Shown here: one piece after another, positions 21,254 through 31,033 of the stretch | Layout of the letters: the number at the start of each line of letters is the position of its first letter | How positions within the stretch are numbered: the first letter of the stretch is position 1 | NCBI RefSeq assembly: GCF_000330505.1 | Contig: NW_004191777.1 | Span: 464,316-528,315 of the forward strand | Length of the DNA stretch: 64,000 nucleotides | Source: Entamoeba invadens IP1 | Lineage: Eukaryota; Evosea; Mastigamoebida; Endamoebidae | Reading direction: 5' to 3' | Notes under the pieces: model-generated | The model's database searches: none | What the model was told of the DNA's origin: nothing | What the model saw: only the letters and a program-made list of their open reading frames with translations | Program-made: the position numbers and the translations under genes

Positions 21254-22042
21254 ATGGGGCACTTTCTTTCACTTTCTATTTTAGTGTTAATAGTAGAAGG
21301 GATTTTAACTATTCTACCTCTCAACAAGGACATAATACTTACGACCAACACCTTACTCATTCTCAACACAGCCGCAGATGAACTTACGGAAAAGTACAAT
21401 TTCTCACATTGTATAATGTCTCTATCTTCAATCTTCATTGTGTATTCGACTTTTGTCTACTTCGAACCAAAAGAGATTTCAACGACTTCAATAATTAGTG
21501 TTGTGTATTTATTGATCTCCATGTACACGTTATCAATAATGGAGTCAGGCTATATACTCAGTCTTACTCTCTTTGCATTGACGGAGTGGTTCTTGTATTG
21601 TTTTTCAAAGAAAGAGTCTCGTGCAATACCTCTTTGTCTTACCATCGAGAATCTGATATTTGTCGTGTTGGACTTAGTCTCCACTCAAGTCACCAACGTC
21701 GCAAGTTTTATCGGAACGACCTTCTTAATCTTTGAACTAATTAGTATAGGAACATGTTTTATTCTTGCTCAACGTCGAATCGCTCCAAACCAGAAATCAC
21801 CAATTTCGTTACTCTTTGGGTTAGTCGGTGTGTTTCAAATACAATGCGTCAATGTTGTGTTCATCACACTCAACGCAATGTTGTTCTTAGGAACCTATAT
21901 GGTTAATAACCAGACGTTAGAGTTGGTTCATATCATAGTTAATTATTCGTTCACAATTTTCTTCGTCTCTTTTGTGAAGTATTTCAGTGGTGATTCCTTT
22001 GATAATGATGTCAAGCTTGCTGCACTTGGAAATGGAAGGTAA
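21254..22042 (+). CDS. Polytopic membrane protein, 262 aa
   Basis: The hydropathy pattern shows about seven membrane-spanning segments from residue 4 to 250, joined by very short loops with Asn/Ser/Lys turns. Examples are FLSLSILVLIVEGILTILPL, ISVVYLLISMYTLSIM, FIGTTFLIFELISIGTCFIL and VVFITLNAMLFLGTYM. No motif allows a family name. The first segment may be a signal anchor. A TTA microsatellite follows directly after the stop codon. It is convergent with the exchanger gene. Confidence 0.7.
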   Translation: MGHFLSLSILVLIVEGILTILPLNKDIILTTNTLLILNTAADELTEKYNFSHCIMSLSSIFIVYSTFVYFEPKEISTTSIISVVYLLISMYTLSIMESGYILSLTLFALTEWFLYCFSKKESRAIPLCLTIENLIFVVLDLVSTQVTNVASFIGTTFLIFELISIGTCFILAQRRIAPNQKSPISLLFGLVGVFQIQCVNVVFITLNAMLFLGTYMVNNQTLELVHIIVNYSFTIFFVSFVKYFSGDSFDNDVKLAALGNGR

Positions 22043-22045
22043 TTG

Positions 22046-22073
<28 letters not shown>
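22046..22073. repeat. ATT microsatellite
   Basis: About nine ATT units immediately downstream of the membrane-protein stop codon, followed by TATAATA repeats to about 22095. Confidence 0.85.
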
Positions 22074-22077
<4 letters not shown>

Positions 22078-22186
22078 ATATATAATATATAATATCCCAC
22101 AAAGACACACATCACAGAAAATAAAAAATAAATTCTAGTAACAATAGTAAATAGTATTATAAATTATAGTTTGTGATATACTGGTG

Positions 22187-23746
22187 TTACCCAAATAACT
22201 TGAAGAGGTTGAAGGCAGACATCACGGAAAACGACAAGACAAGAACATAAGAGCCGATGAGAACGAATGAATACTTCTTGGTAAGTTTTCCTTTGAGAGT
22301 AATGATCAGAAGAGTGATCAAAAGTTGTATAATTAAATACATAAGAGAGAAAAATATGGTGTCTGTCATAACAACGTTTTGACTCTGTGGGAAGTTTCTT
22401 ATCGAACGAGCTAAGACACCACTGCCAAGTCCAATCAATAAGTTGAAACACGGTCCACCATAGGACGCAATAATACCCATCTCTGAATATCCTTGTGAAC
22501 TCACAACTACGTTGGATACAAAATCGCCTATTGAATTTCCCCAACACAAAACAGTTAATCCAAGAAGCGATGAGTCGACACGCATTGCAACACCAATGGA
22601 CTGTAATAATGATACCAATTCACTTGCAAATATGTAGATATATAATACACTAATAACAAAACCATATATATTAGTAATCATCACAGGTATATCCGTTTTT
22701 GTGTAATGTAAAACAATAACAAATCCAGCAGATATAATGAATGGTATAATAAGAAACTTGAGAGGAAGACCAAACACCACACAGAACGGTAATGGAGAAA
22801 ACACATATGATATTAAAAGTACCTTTTTATCATCAGATATATGTGGTGTCGTGTACTCCATCACAACTTGAAACGGAATTGAGATGATCAATAGGAACTT
22901 GTTAAAGTAATTGGCAACGGCGATTTGTTCGATGATATTTTGTCTTTGAGGAATGACTGTTCTATCGCTTTCATTGACTAAATTAAACTTCCCCTTTTCT
23001 TCATCATTATTTCTGTCAGTGGTTTGAATAAGTTCTTTGGCTACTCCACTGTTTTCATCTTCAGAGTCTATAAATCGAGACTCTGAATCAAGTTGCTCGG
23101 AAACTTTAATAAGTGGCTTTCCTCGTGTGATATATCCAATAAAGATGACGTAAAGTAGATATATTAGAATGAATACAATTGAGTGTATAAGACCTACACT
23201 TCCTAATGAACATATTAAGAAGACAAACAATAATGAAACTATGTAACAACTGATATTATGGATTAACGTCTCTGGCATCTGTATATTGTCGTTCACTAAT
23301 ACTATTGAGGCGACAACAACACAACTCACAAAACACCCGGACCCAATCACTTCAGCAGTTGCTAAGTGGAAATCTCCCGTGTTGAAAATAGCAACAAACG
23401 TACTAAATACATCGGGTGCGCCATTTCCGATAGCAAGTATAGTGATCCCAGCAAGGTCTGCACTCATTGACAAGTGTTTACTTAAGAGAGTTAATATCGG
23501 GACAAAGTGGTCAGCGGAAGATATCGAAAGTAAATAAAAGATGACCACAATACCCAATACCATGAAAGCCAGTATGGGATAAAACCAATTGTGGCAATAT
23601 AACAATTCTAAATAATTTATTAAGACGGGAATATCCCCACACTCACTCCTAATATATCCACATTGATCATTTGATGGGATGACACACTTCGCTGTCACTG
23701 TAGTCAAGAAAAGGAGAATAGTAAAAGGGGACATCTGCAATACCAT
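22187..23746 (-). CDS. NCLX/CCX-type cation-calcium exchanger
   Basis: CaCA-family antiporter. The alpha-1 repeat is ITILAIGNGAPDVFSTFVAI with GSGCFVSCVV after it. The alpha-2 repeat is LTVLCWGNSIGDFVSNVVVS followed by YGGPCFNLLIGLG. The GNGAPD and GNSIGD ion-binding signatures match the NCLX (SLC8B1)/CCX branch. About eleven membrane segments flank a cytosolic loop (residues about 255-305) rich in Asp/Glu. The frame opens further upstream to 23884, but those 46 residues are Lys/Asn-rich. The Met at 23746 or 23734 gives a signal peptide (MSPFTILLFLTTVTA), so I prefer it. By family it exchanges Ca2+ against Na+, K+ or H+ in an internal or plasma membrane. Confidence 0.9.
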   Translation of the reverse strand: MVLQMSPFTILLFLTTVTAKCVIPSNDQCGYIRSECGDIPVLINYLELLYCHNWFYPILAFMVLGIVVIFYLLSISSADHFVPILTLLSKHLSMSADLAGITILAIGNGAPDVFSTFVAIFNTGDFHLATAEVIGSGCFVSCVVVASIVLVNDNIQMPETLIHNISCYIVSLLFVFLICSLGSVGLIHSIVFILIYLLYVIFIGYITRGKPLIKVSEQLDSESRFIDSEDENSGVAKELIQTTDRNNDEEKGKFNLVNESDRTVIPQRQNIIEQIAVANYFNKFLLIISIPFQVVMEYTTPHISDDKKVLLISYVFSPLPFCVVFGLPLKFLIIPFIISAGFVIVLHYTKTDIPVMITNIYGFVISVLYIYIFASELVSLLQSIGVAMRVDSSLLGLTVLCWGNSIGDFVSNVVVSSQGYSEMGIIASYGGPCFNLLIGLGSGVLARSIRNFPQSQNVVMTDTIFFSLMYLIIQLLITLLIITLKGKLTKKYSFVLIGSYVLVLSFSVMSAFNLFKLFG

Positions 23747-24097
23747 ATTATTAAAGTTCTTTTTTAAAGTTATTTTTTTGTGACAATGTCGCATCATTTC
23801 TTTCTTTCCCATTAATTTAACGGTTTTATTTTTTTTATTAATCAGATTTTTACTTAACAAAATAACTTTGTTTTTAATTGACAAATTTTGATTTGATTAT
23901 GGTGATTTTTGCAGAATAATAATAACATTTTAATAATATAAAGTATCATTAGTATATAATACATTTTTTAATAAAAAAAATGAGGTATTTCCATTAAAAT
24001 TATTTAAATTTGGGAAATATTTTTTTGGTATAAAAAAAATCACGGGGTATTTTTAGGGTTTATATTTTAAACCCTTTTACTGTTATAGACACAGTAG
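23747..24097. promoter_or_regulatory. Divergent promoter region with TTTAGGGTTT/AAACCC motifs
   Basis: About 350 bases between the exchanger (-) and the importin gene (+). GTATAAAA lies near 24028, TTTAGGGTTT at 24052-24061 and AAACCC at 24069-24074, all within 70 bases of the importin ATG. These resemble the telo-box-like AAACCCTAA seen at NOP58. Confidence 0.4.
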
Positions 24098-27022
24098 ATG
24101 AATATTGCACAAGGTATAGTAACTGCATGTGACTTAATAGCGACAGGAAACACAGAGAACCTCAGAACTGCGACTCAACTTTTCAACGAAATGGAGAAAC
24201 AGCCAACGTTTCCAATAACGTGTTTGGAGGTTTTAACGTCTCAAGCTGTAGACTCTGTCAAAGTCCAAACTGCGATCCAATTTAAACGTCACATGAAAGC
24301 ACATTTCACTCAAATTTCACCGAACAACAGAGCTGTATATAAAGAGGCGATGATGAAAGTCATACTTCAAAGTCCCTTACCAATACAAAGGCAGATCTCT
24401 GATGTATTTTCTGTAGTGTTTTTCGATGAATTTCCTGTCAAGTGTCAAGATGTTTTGCGCATGATAACAATCTTTTTCCAAGATGTTAACGTTATTCAGA
24501 ACGAAAATGCATTTATGGGGCTCATGATGATACTCAATAAGTTGACGAAGATGTGTAGATGTCCATGTAAACAAACGAAAGATATGACTGCGTACTTTGC
24601 GACATTGTATCCAGTCTATTTCAAAATCTTGGAAGCATCTGTTAATAACAAAGTGTACAAATACACACGAGTCTTGCTCAAGACTTTTCGGTACGTCACA
24701 TTCACTGAAATACCCGCATTTTTCACAGCAGAGAAAGTTAAAGAATTCTTCACCGTCACGTTCAACATGTTCTCTTGGAATATCGAATTTAACACCGACG
24801 ACCATCCTCAGTGCAAAGCATTTGTGCAACTGTTACGAATCATCTCTCAGTTCGTGAATAACTCAACTGGAAAAAAAGAGGGTTCGACTCAAGCCTCAAA
24901 GTACTTTTGTACGCAAATCTGTGGAAAATATCTTGAAAAGGTGGTCTTGTTTACACGAATGCAAACACCTGAGGAACTCACGTTTTATATCCTCAATTTT
25001 TTCAGTCACTCGCTTAAGCTTAGTAATTTAAATAAATTTATTGTGGGCGTCTTTCCAGAGGTCTTTGAGAAATTGGTGTTTGCGAATGTGTTGATGCCCG
25101 AGACGGAAATTATAGAAATGAAAGAGGATCCAATCAACTTTTTGAGGGGAGAGGAGGAAGACTTGCAATATGGAATTGACGCCAGAGTGGGTGCTATGAA
25201 CTTTGTGAGGTCGTCAATGCAGTTTAGGGCGAAGCTCTTCTTGCCAATGTATATTGAAGGCCTCAAATTTTTGATTCCAATGAACGCAGAGACCATGAAA
25301 AAGGATACCAGAGCAATTGATGCAGCGTGTTTTATAGTCCAAAAGATACTTCCATCATTTGTGATCGACCAGGTGTATATGAATTACATTCCCCTAATAT
25401 TTTCAATAAGTGTTCCACTTTTGTTACAAAGCAACGACGTCTTGTTAATAAGGAGAGGGTGTCTTCTCTTATCTGACACTTTCAATGTGTTAAATTTGAA
25501 TTGCAATGACGTATTACCAGAGTACATAGTGAAGGATGTTCAATTGGTTTTTGGACTTCTATCAAGCGAGAATGTGCTTTTAAGAGTCTACGCAGCGACT
25601 ACAATTGGCAATTTTGTTTCATACAAAACACTAAATGAAAGTTTTGCAACGATTTTACCACAACTATTTGGTGTTTTACTCCAAACATTAAAAGTCTATG
25701 AATGTGAAGGTATATTGGAAACAATATCAATTCTCATCGAAAAGTTTAAAACACAGACTGTTCCACTCTCTGCAGAGTTAGCGAAGGGGATATATGAGAC
25801 TATTATTGGAATAGAAAATAAATATGATGCTATGGAAGACGAGAAACGTTCGACTATCAGTTTCTCTGTATCATCTGCAGTCAATTCACTCAATAAAATC
25901 ATTAAATTGAATGCGGAAGCCAACCCTCAATTTGCACTGCAATTGGGTAACACTTTTCTCACATATATAGACAGGGTTTTTGGTCTTCAAAGCCAATTTG
26001 CACATGACACATTCGAAGACTTCATTTCACTCTTGTGCGAACTTGTGATCGACTCCCCTACTCCATTCCCAGAGAATTTGATCACAGTGTTTGTTAAGTT
26101 ATTATCCAATGAGAAGTTACTTGATGTGGATGGAACTGCACTGGACGCGACAGAACCAATAGTAACAACAGTTGCAGCAAAGCAGCCTGAACTGTTTGCT
26201 ATAGATCAGGTCATGCTATCTTTTGAAAAGTTGGTAGTTTCAGCATTACAAATAGAAGACATGGAACACCTTTCTGTGCTCCGGATGTCGCAGTCTGTGT
26301 TACTCTGTTGTGAGGGAATGGCAAACAAATTCATCGAGTTTGTAATTCCAGTCGTTGTCAACTTTATTAATTTGGACGAGTCTGCTGTATTACAATCTGT
26401 TAATACCATCATGTTTTGCTTCTTTAATAACCCAAGACTCACTTTTGCGTGTTTGATTAAAATGAGTGCGCTCGAGCACTTCTTCAATATTTGGACGTAT
26501 TATATTCCAAAGCAACTTCCAATGATCAGCGATAAGAAGATTAATATTATTGGGATGTCGAGTATGTTAACTATCCCACTCGATGATTTGCCGCCTTTAG
26601 TCAAAGACAACTTAGTTGCGTTTTACACGTCGATAACCGTGTTGTTACAACTTGCACAGAACCAAAAAATTGCAATTGAAAATTACAAACAGAAGAGTGA
26701 CGAGCGGATTAGCCGCATAGTGAATGACAGTGGAATCCACAATTTGGCGGATGATGAGGATTTGGTTGTTGACGACCATTACAACGACGACGAGCCAGAC
26801 ATCTTTGAAAAGAATGAATATGAAGGAGAAGACATTGTTGATGATGAAGATGAAGTCATACCACTGAACGAGAGGAAGTTCTTTTATAATTGTGTCCAAC
26901 GAGTGACTGAAGGCGATTTAAAGGATCAACGACACATCAATGCAATCGCGTCTCTTCAGCCAGAACTCAAGAATGTCATTCAGGCTGTTTTTATCGAGCA
27001 GACACAACCTTCCCATAATTGA
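24098..27022 (+). CDS. Importin-7/8-like karyopherin beta
   Basis: 974-aa single-exon gene built of HEAT-type helical pairs. The N-terminal part (LFNEMEKQPTFPITCLEVL, then AVDSVKVQTAIQFKRHMKAHF) matches the importin-beta N-terminal region that contacts Ran. The segment DPINFLRGEEEDL corresponds to the conserved EDP-eyiR region of importin-7/8. The C-terminus has the acidic tract typical of importin-7/8 (DLVVDDHYNDDEPDIFEK and EDIVDDEDEV). The family imports ribosomal proteins, histones and other cargo through nuclear pores. CSE1/exportin-2 is the nearest alternative but fits the acidic tail less well. Confidence 0.85.
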   Translation: MNIAQGIVTACDLIATGNTENLRTATQLFNEMEKQPTFPITCLEVLTSQAVDSVKVQTAIQFKRHMKAHFTQISPNNRAVYKEAMMKVILQSPLPIQRQISDVFSVVFFDEFPVKCQDVLRMITIFFQDVNVIQNENAFMGLMMILNKLTKMCRCPCKQTKDMTAYFATLYPVYFKILEASVNNKVYKYTRVLLKTFRYVTFTEIPAFFTAEKVKEFFTVTFNMFSWNIEFNTDDHPQCKAFVQLLRIISQFVNNSTGKKEGSTQASKYFCTQICGKYLEKVVLFTRMQTPEELTFYILNFFSHSLKLSNLNKFIVGVFPEVFEKLVFANVLMPETEIIEMKEDPINFLRGEEEDLQYGIDARVGAMNFVRSSMQFRAKLFLPMYIEGLKFLIPMNAETMKKDTRAIDAACFIVQKILPSFVIDQVYMNYIPLIFSISVPLLLQSNDVLLIRRGCLLLSDTFNVLNLNCNDVLPEYIVKDVQLVFGLLSSENVLLRVYAATTIGNFVSYKTLNESFATILPQLFGVLLQTLKVYECEGILETISILIEKFKTQTVPLSAELAKGIYETIIGIENKYDAMEDEKRSTISFSVSSAVNSLNKIIKLNAEANPQFALQLGNTFLTYIDRVFGLQSQFAHDTFEDFISLLCELVIDSPTPFPENLITVFVKLLSNEKLLDVDGTALDATEPIVTTVAAKQPELFAIDQVMLSFEKLVVSALQIEDMEHLSVLRMSQSVLLCCEGMANKFIEFVIPVVVNFINLDESAVLQSVNTIMFCFFNNPRLTFACLIKMSALEHFFNIWTYYIPKQLPMISDKKINIIGMSSMLTIPLDDLPPLVKDNLVAFYTSITVLLQLAQNQKIAIENYKQKSDERISRIVNDSGIHNLADDEDLVVDDHYNDDEPDIFEKNEYEGEDIVDDEDEVIPLNERKFFYNCVQRVTEGDLKDQRHINAIASLQPELKNVIQAVFIEQTQPSHN

Positions 27023-27245
27023 TTTTATTTATTCCATCGTCGTATCTATCATATACACAACTGCAATGATGCACAATCTCATAATTGCTATATTTTAAAG
27101 ATCCACTCAAAACGTCAAAAGGTATTAACCCTGAAATAACCTATTTTTTTCTTGATAAAATGAACCATTCAACTTCTTAATAATTAATTATATAAAAGCT
27201 ATAAATGAATTTCAATTGAAAAATATAAAACTGGCGAACTTTTTA

Positions 27246-27254
27246 AAACCCTAA
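27246..27254 (+). promoter_or_regulatory. Telo-box-like motif AAACCCTAA at NOP58
   Basis: AAACCCTAA lies two bases before the NOP58 ATG. With the very short leaders of this genus it would sit at or just beside the transcription start. Confidence 0.35.
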
Positions 27255-27256
27255 AG

Positions 27257-28864
27257 ATGTTGATTCTCCATGAGACCCCAGCTGGATACGCTGTGTTCAA
27301 AGTGACCGACGAAGATGTTCTGAACATCGCGTCAGACGAGGAATATAATGAGGCATTAAAAAAGACAGACCCGTCGAATGTAGTGTCGCTGGACTATTTG
27401 TTAAAGTTCGAGAAAGCAGAACAGGCTGTCGACGAGTGCCAAGCGGTCAACGACGGTGTGATGACCCCATTGCTCCACAAATTCTTAAAGGCGACAGTCA
27501 TGAAGACGGACAATAAGGAGATGATAGTCATCGACTCGAACTTGTCGCAGTCGATTAGAAACAAATTGAAGCTTGAGACGCCAAATGCCGCTTACACTTT
27601 ACGACTGGACAGACTTATTAGAGAAAACATCGAGAAGCTGATGCCCGAGATTTCATCGAACGAAATGCACTCGATGGAAATGGGTCTCTCTCACCACTGG
27701 TCATCATTTAAGATCAAATTCTCACCAGATAAAATCGATACTATGGTGATTCAGGCTGTCTCATTGCTTGATGATTTGGATAAGGAAATCAATAACTACG
27801 GTATGAGAATCCGAGAGTGGTACGGATGGCACTTCCCTGAGCTCTCCAAGTTTGTCGCCGACCAGTTGTCGTATTGTGAACTTGTTGTTAAAATTGGGAT
27901 GCGAGTGAATGCGAAGGAAGTTGATATGAAGGAATATGTTGATCCCGTTGTAGAAGAAGAGATTAAGAATGCCAGTGTGACATCTATGGGTTCTGAGATC
28001 TCAGATGAGGATTTGGAAAACATCAAAGAATTGTGCAATCAAACGATTGATATCATTCACTATAGAGAACAATTGAACGACTATTTGACTCAAAGAATGA
28101 AAGCTATTGCCCCGAATTTGACAACTTTACTTGGTGAGATGGTAGGTGCTCGACTCATTGCACACACTGGATCGTTAATCAATTTGGCTAAAGCACCAGG
28201 AAGCACTATCCAAATTCTCGGAGCAGAAAAGGCTTTATTCAGAGCTATTAAGTCAAAGAAGAAAACCCCAAAGTATGGACTCATCTATCACGCGACGTTA
28301 ATCGGACAAGCTCCAGCTAAATCAAAAGGTAAGATCTCTAGAGTCTTGTCATCAAAGGCCGCGTTGTGCGCGAGAGTCGACGCGTTGTCGGACAGCGTAC
28401 AAACTTCAATGGGTGAGAAGGGAAGAGAACTGGTTGAAGAAAGACTCAGAGCAGCGGAGAGCAAGGCCGCGGGGATCGCACAACCACAAATTGGGAAGTT
28501 CGCAAGAAAGCAAGATAATGTCGTTGCGTCGACAAAGGTATTTAACACGACTAATGATATTAAGTTGAAAGAAGACAAAAAGCCACAAATCAAGGAAGAA
28601 GATTCATCAAGTGAGGAAGTGATTAAACAAAAGGTTAAAACTGAGAAGATGTCGGAATCATCGTCATCAGATTCTTCTGAATCTTCAGATTCGTCAAGTG
28701 AAGAAGAAAAACCTAAGAAAATGGAAATAGAAAAACCAAAGAAAGTGTCGGAAGATGAGAGCTCAAGCGAATCATCTTCGTCAGATTCTGAATCATCTTC
28801 AAGTGAGGCCGGAAAGAGAAAGAAAAAGAGCACAAAGGGTAAAGAGGAAAAAAGAAGAAATTGA
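27257..28864 (+). CDS. NOP58: Nucleolar box C/D snoRNP protein NOP58
   Basis: Full-length homolog, 535 aa. The N-terminus is MLILHETPAGYAVFKV. The NOP coiled-coil region holds FSPDKIDTMVIQAVSLLDDL and EWYGWHFPELSKFV. The Nop domain holds MKAIAPNLTTLLGEMVGARL and ILGAEKALFRA, then KYGLIYHATLIGQ. The C-terminus is the expected low-complexity Ser/Asp/Glu/Lys tail with KKE-type clusters (about residues 430-535). NOP58 works with NOP56, fibrillarin and the 15.5K protein in 2'-O-methylation of rRNA in the nucleolus. The tail creates long antisense open frames that are not genes. The next gene starts 107 bases downstream. Confidence 0.97.
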   Translation: MLILHETPAGYAVFKVTDEDVLNIASDEEYNEALKKTDPSNVVSLDYLLKFEKAEQAVDECQAVNDGVMTPLLHKFLKATVMKTDNKEMIVIDSNLSQSIRNKLKLETPNAAYTLRLDRLIRENIEKLMPEISSNEMHSMEMGLSHHWSSFKIKFSPDKIDTMVIQAVSLLDDLDKEINNYGMRIREWYGWHFPELSKFVADQLSYCELVVKIGMRVNAKEVDMKEYVDPVVEEEIKNASVTSMGSEISDEDLENIKELCNQTIDIIHYREQLNDYLTQRMKAIAPNLTTLLGEMVGARLIAHTGSLINLAKAPGSTIQILGAEKALFRAIKSKKKTPKYGLIYHATLIGQAPAKSKGKISRVLSSKAALCARVDALSDSVQTSMGEKGRELVEERLRAAESKAAGIAQPQIGKFARKQDNVVASTKVFNTTNDIKLKEDKKPQIKEEDSSSEEVIKQKVKTEKMSESSSSDSSESSDSSSEEEKPKKMEIEKPKKVSEDESSSESSSSDSESSSSEAGKRKKKSTKGKEEKRRN

Positions 28865-28971
28865 ATGGGTTTTTGAATAACATTTTTATTTCAATTGCGA
28901 GAAAAGTGAAAACAGCAATTATACCATTAATAGTTTTTTTTATTATGATTAAACTACAAATAACCACGAAG

Positions 28972-29756
28972 ATGAAAGATTTGCAATCTGCGAAAGTCAG
29001 AATGAGAAGGTTTGAAGTGAGTGAAAAAGAGAGTGAACCGTTCCTGCAAACACTTTTGAAAGAGAGTGCACCGTGTTTTCTCGTCCAAATTCCAAAGTTG
29101 TATTTAAAAGACGGTCTTTCATTGTATGGAATATTTGATGGGAGTAAAGAGATTGAACTTAAAGTCTTCAAAGCAATCAAACAGGGCATTTACCCATCGA
29201 AACATCCCCTTGATATCGCTATTTTACCCGATTTAGATGTGTTTGGCGAGGCTATGTTAGTCATGTTCGCGGAAATCCATCGCAGATATGTCATGACTGA
29301 AGAAGGTCTCCAAGACGTCTACGGGATATGGGAGCTCCGCGGATTTGGTCATTGCGACAACCCGTCATGTAATGTTTGTTTTTACTGTACTATATTTTAT
29401 AATACAGTTTATGATAAAAATACGAATGAGATAATCTTTGAAAAGAAACTTACAAACAGGACTTTGGTCTTATTCCGAAGGGAAGCCTAGATGAAAAAGA
29501 GTTAAGTGTAGTTTGTGGGAAGTGCGGGAAGGTAGTACAATTGAAGGAGTACAAATACTCTTTTTTTCCTGCAATGTACGATGACTTCTTTTTCTTCAAA
29601 TACAGCCACTTGATACCTTTGTCTGCTAAGACACAGAATTATCAACACAAAATATACGGGTTTGTCGTTGCTCCCCGTGAGATGGAAGACATCGTTGTGG
29701 CAAGGAGGTACGCCGTGAAACTCACCCCACGCACCATTTGCAAAAAAAAGGATTGA
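28972..29756 (+). CDS. Casein kinase II regulatory (beta) subunit, two exons
   Basis: Exon 1 is 28972-29373, intron 29374-29459, exon 2 29460-29756; 232 aa. The start at MKDLQSAK is preferred because the 37 residues upstream are hydrophobic, unlike CK2 beta. Family landmarks: FLVQIPKLYLKDGLSLYGI (the FFCEVDEDYI region), MLVMFAEIHRRYVMT (the lyGLIHaRYILT helix), then FGHCDNPSC in exon 1 and LIPKGSLD with VVCGKCGK in exon 2. Together these give the C-x4-C ... C-x2-C zinc site of the dimer interface. After it come DDFFFFKYSHLIP and HKIYGFVVA. The sequence is divergent but ordered exactly as in CK2 beta. It regulates CK2 catalytic subunits. Confidence 0.85.
29374..29459 (+). other. Intron of the CK2 beta gene (inferred)
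   Basis: GTTTGT donor at 29374 and AACAG acceptor at 29459; 86 bp, phase 0. Skipping it joins the two cysteine pairs of the CK2 beta zinc site. Other AG sites in the interval (for example 29407) do not keep frame. Confidence 0.85.
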
Positions 29757-29871
29757 TCAATTTTTACTATATATTAATAGTTATTTAGTTATAAACAACT
29801 TGTTTGATAGCAATTCTTCGATTGAATTGGAGTAAATTAAAAAGATAGATTAAAACTGAGAAAAGAAGTTG

Positions 29872-31033
29872 ATGGCGACAAGGGAAGAGTTAAAGAAAGT
29901 CGTTGCGAAGGGGATTGTCAAGAGAAGCGAGTTGGTCAAAACACCGTCACTTTTGTTGTGCGATGAGTTACTTGAAATTGCCATGGAAGTGAAAAGAATA
30001 GGTCTGTCGCTCACGCATCGCCACGGCATCTTGTTGGGTGAAGAACTGTCGATACGAGTGGCGTATGAAAGGATGGCTTTAGAAGAGAATGACGTGGATG
30101 AAACTCGGGTGAGTGAATTAGAAAGAAGATTAAGTACTGCGGTTAAAGAAGCCGAGTTTTTAGGAGACATCGACTTACTCTTGAGACTTTACCAAACACA
30201 ATTTGACTTTTACTCGCAATGCAATGATTTGATGAATATGATTGAGACGATGTATAAAGCAAATTCGGTCTATCGCGATTCTACAAAGACGGTGAAATTG
30301 GTCGAGCTCTTCTTCAAGTACATAAGAATACTTAACTCAATTAGACCAAAAGAAGACCAAGAGAAGATGATTGGAGACAAAATGACCGACGCGAATTGTC
30401 GATGTATGATCGAATTACAATCATTGAGACAAAACAACGACTTCAATTATCAAGAATTTGTCAATAAGAATTTCAACATGATGTATCAGGTGTTCACCTA
30501 CATTGCTGTGATGTTCACCGACCACTTGATTTACGACTTGGATTCAGAAGAACAAAAAATTGGAAAAACGGCATTTGAATTAGCCTTGGAAGTCGCAACA
30601 ATGGTCAACGAGGCTGACCTTATTTGTGCGTGTTGGGGCCACCGAGTCAACGCGTACTTTGGAAGGTCGAGCGAGAAAGAAAAAGAGGAGATGATTAAGC
30701 ACTTGAAATTCCTCAAAGAGAAGTATAAGCCCAAAGATACTACCATCGACGAAACGCTTCAAGCCATCGATACGGGCAAGCACATCCGATTGAAAAACTC
30801 TGATATTGGTGTTGAAGAGGATTTAGACCACGAGTCTACCATTAAGTGAGTTTTACTATTACTTACTAATTTTTTAATTATTAAGTAATAACAATTATTC
30901 CTTAAAAAGGCACCCAAAGAGAGACACAAAAGACTTGGAAAAGAGGCTAAAACAACTCCACACGAAATTACGATTATCCATTTTGAAAGCGATTAATTGT
31001 CAGCAGCGCCTTCCTTATTACCACCACGAATAA
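29872..31033 (+). CDS. Helical hypothetical protein, possibly two exons
   Basis: The ATG at 29872 (MATREELKK) starts a 325-residue frame ending at TGA 30847-30849. The protein is almost wholly helical (TPR-like or 14-3-3-like repeats: [55 protein letters not shown]). No family motif was recognised. The stop codon lies within a possible GTGAGT donor at 30846. Splicing to 30910 (64-bp intron) adds a charged helix ([20 protein letters not shown]) and ends at 31033, overlapping the 3' end of the opposite RPL8 gene by 41 bases. GTGAGT is unlike the GTTTGT of the other introns. The core gene is secure; the second exon is tentative and if wrong the CDS ends at 30849. Confidence 0.6.

Noticed and set aside
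28288..28833. 181-codon antisense frame over the NOP58 tail
   Set aside because: It is an Asp/Glu/Ser-rich shadow of the repetitive Ser/Asp tail codons of NOP58 on the other strand.
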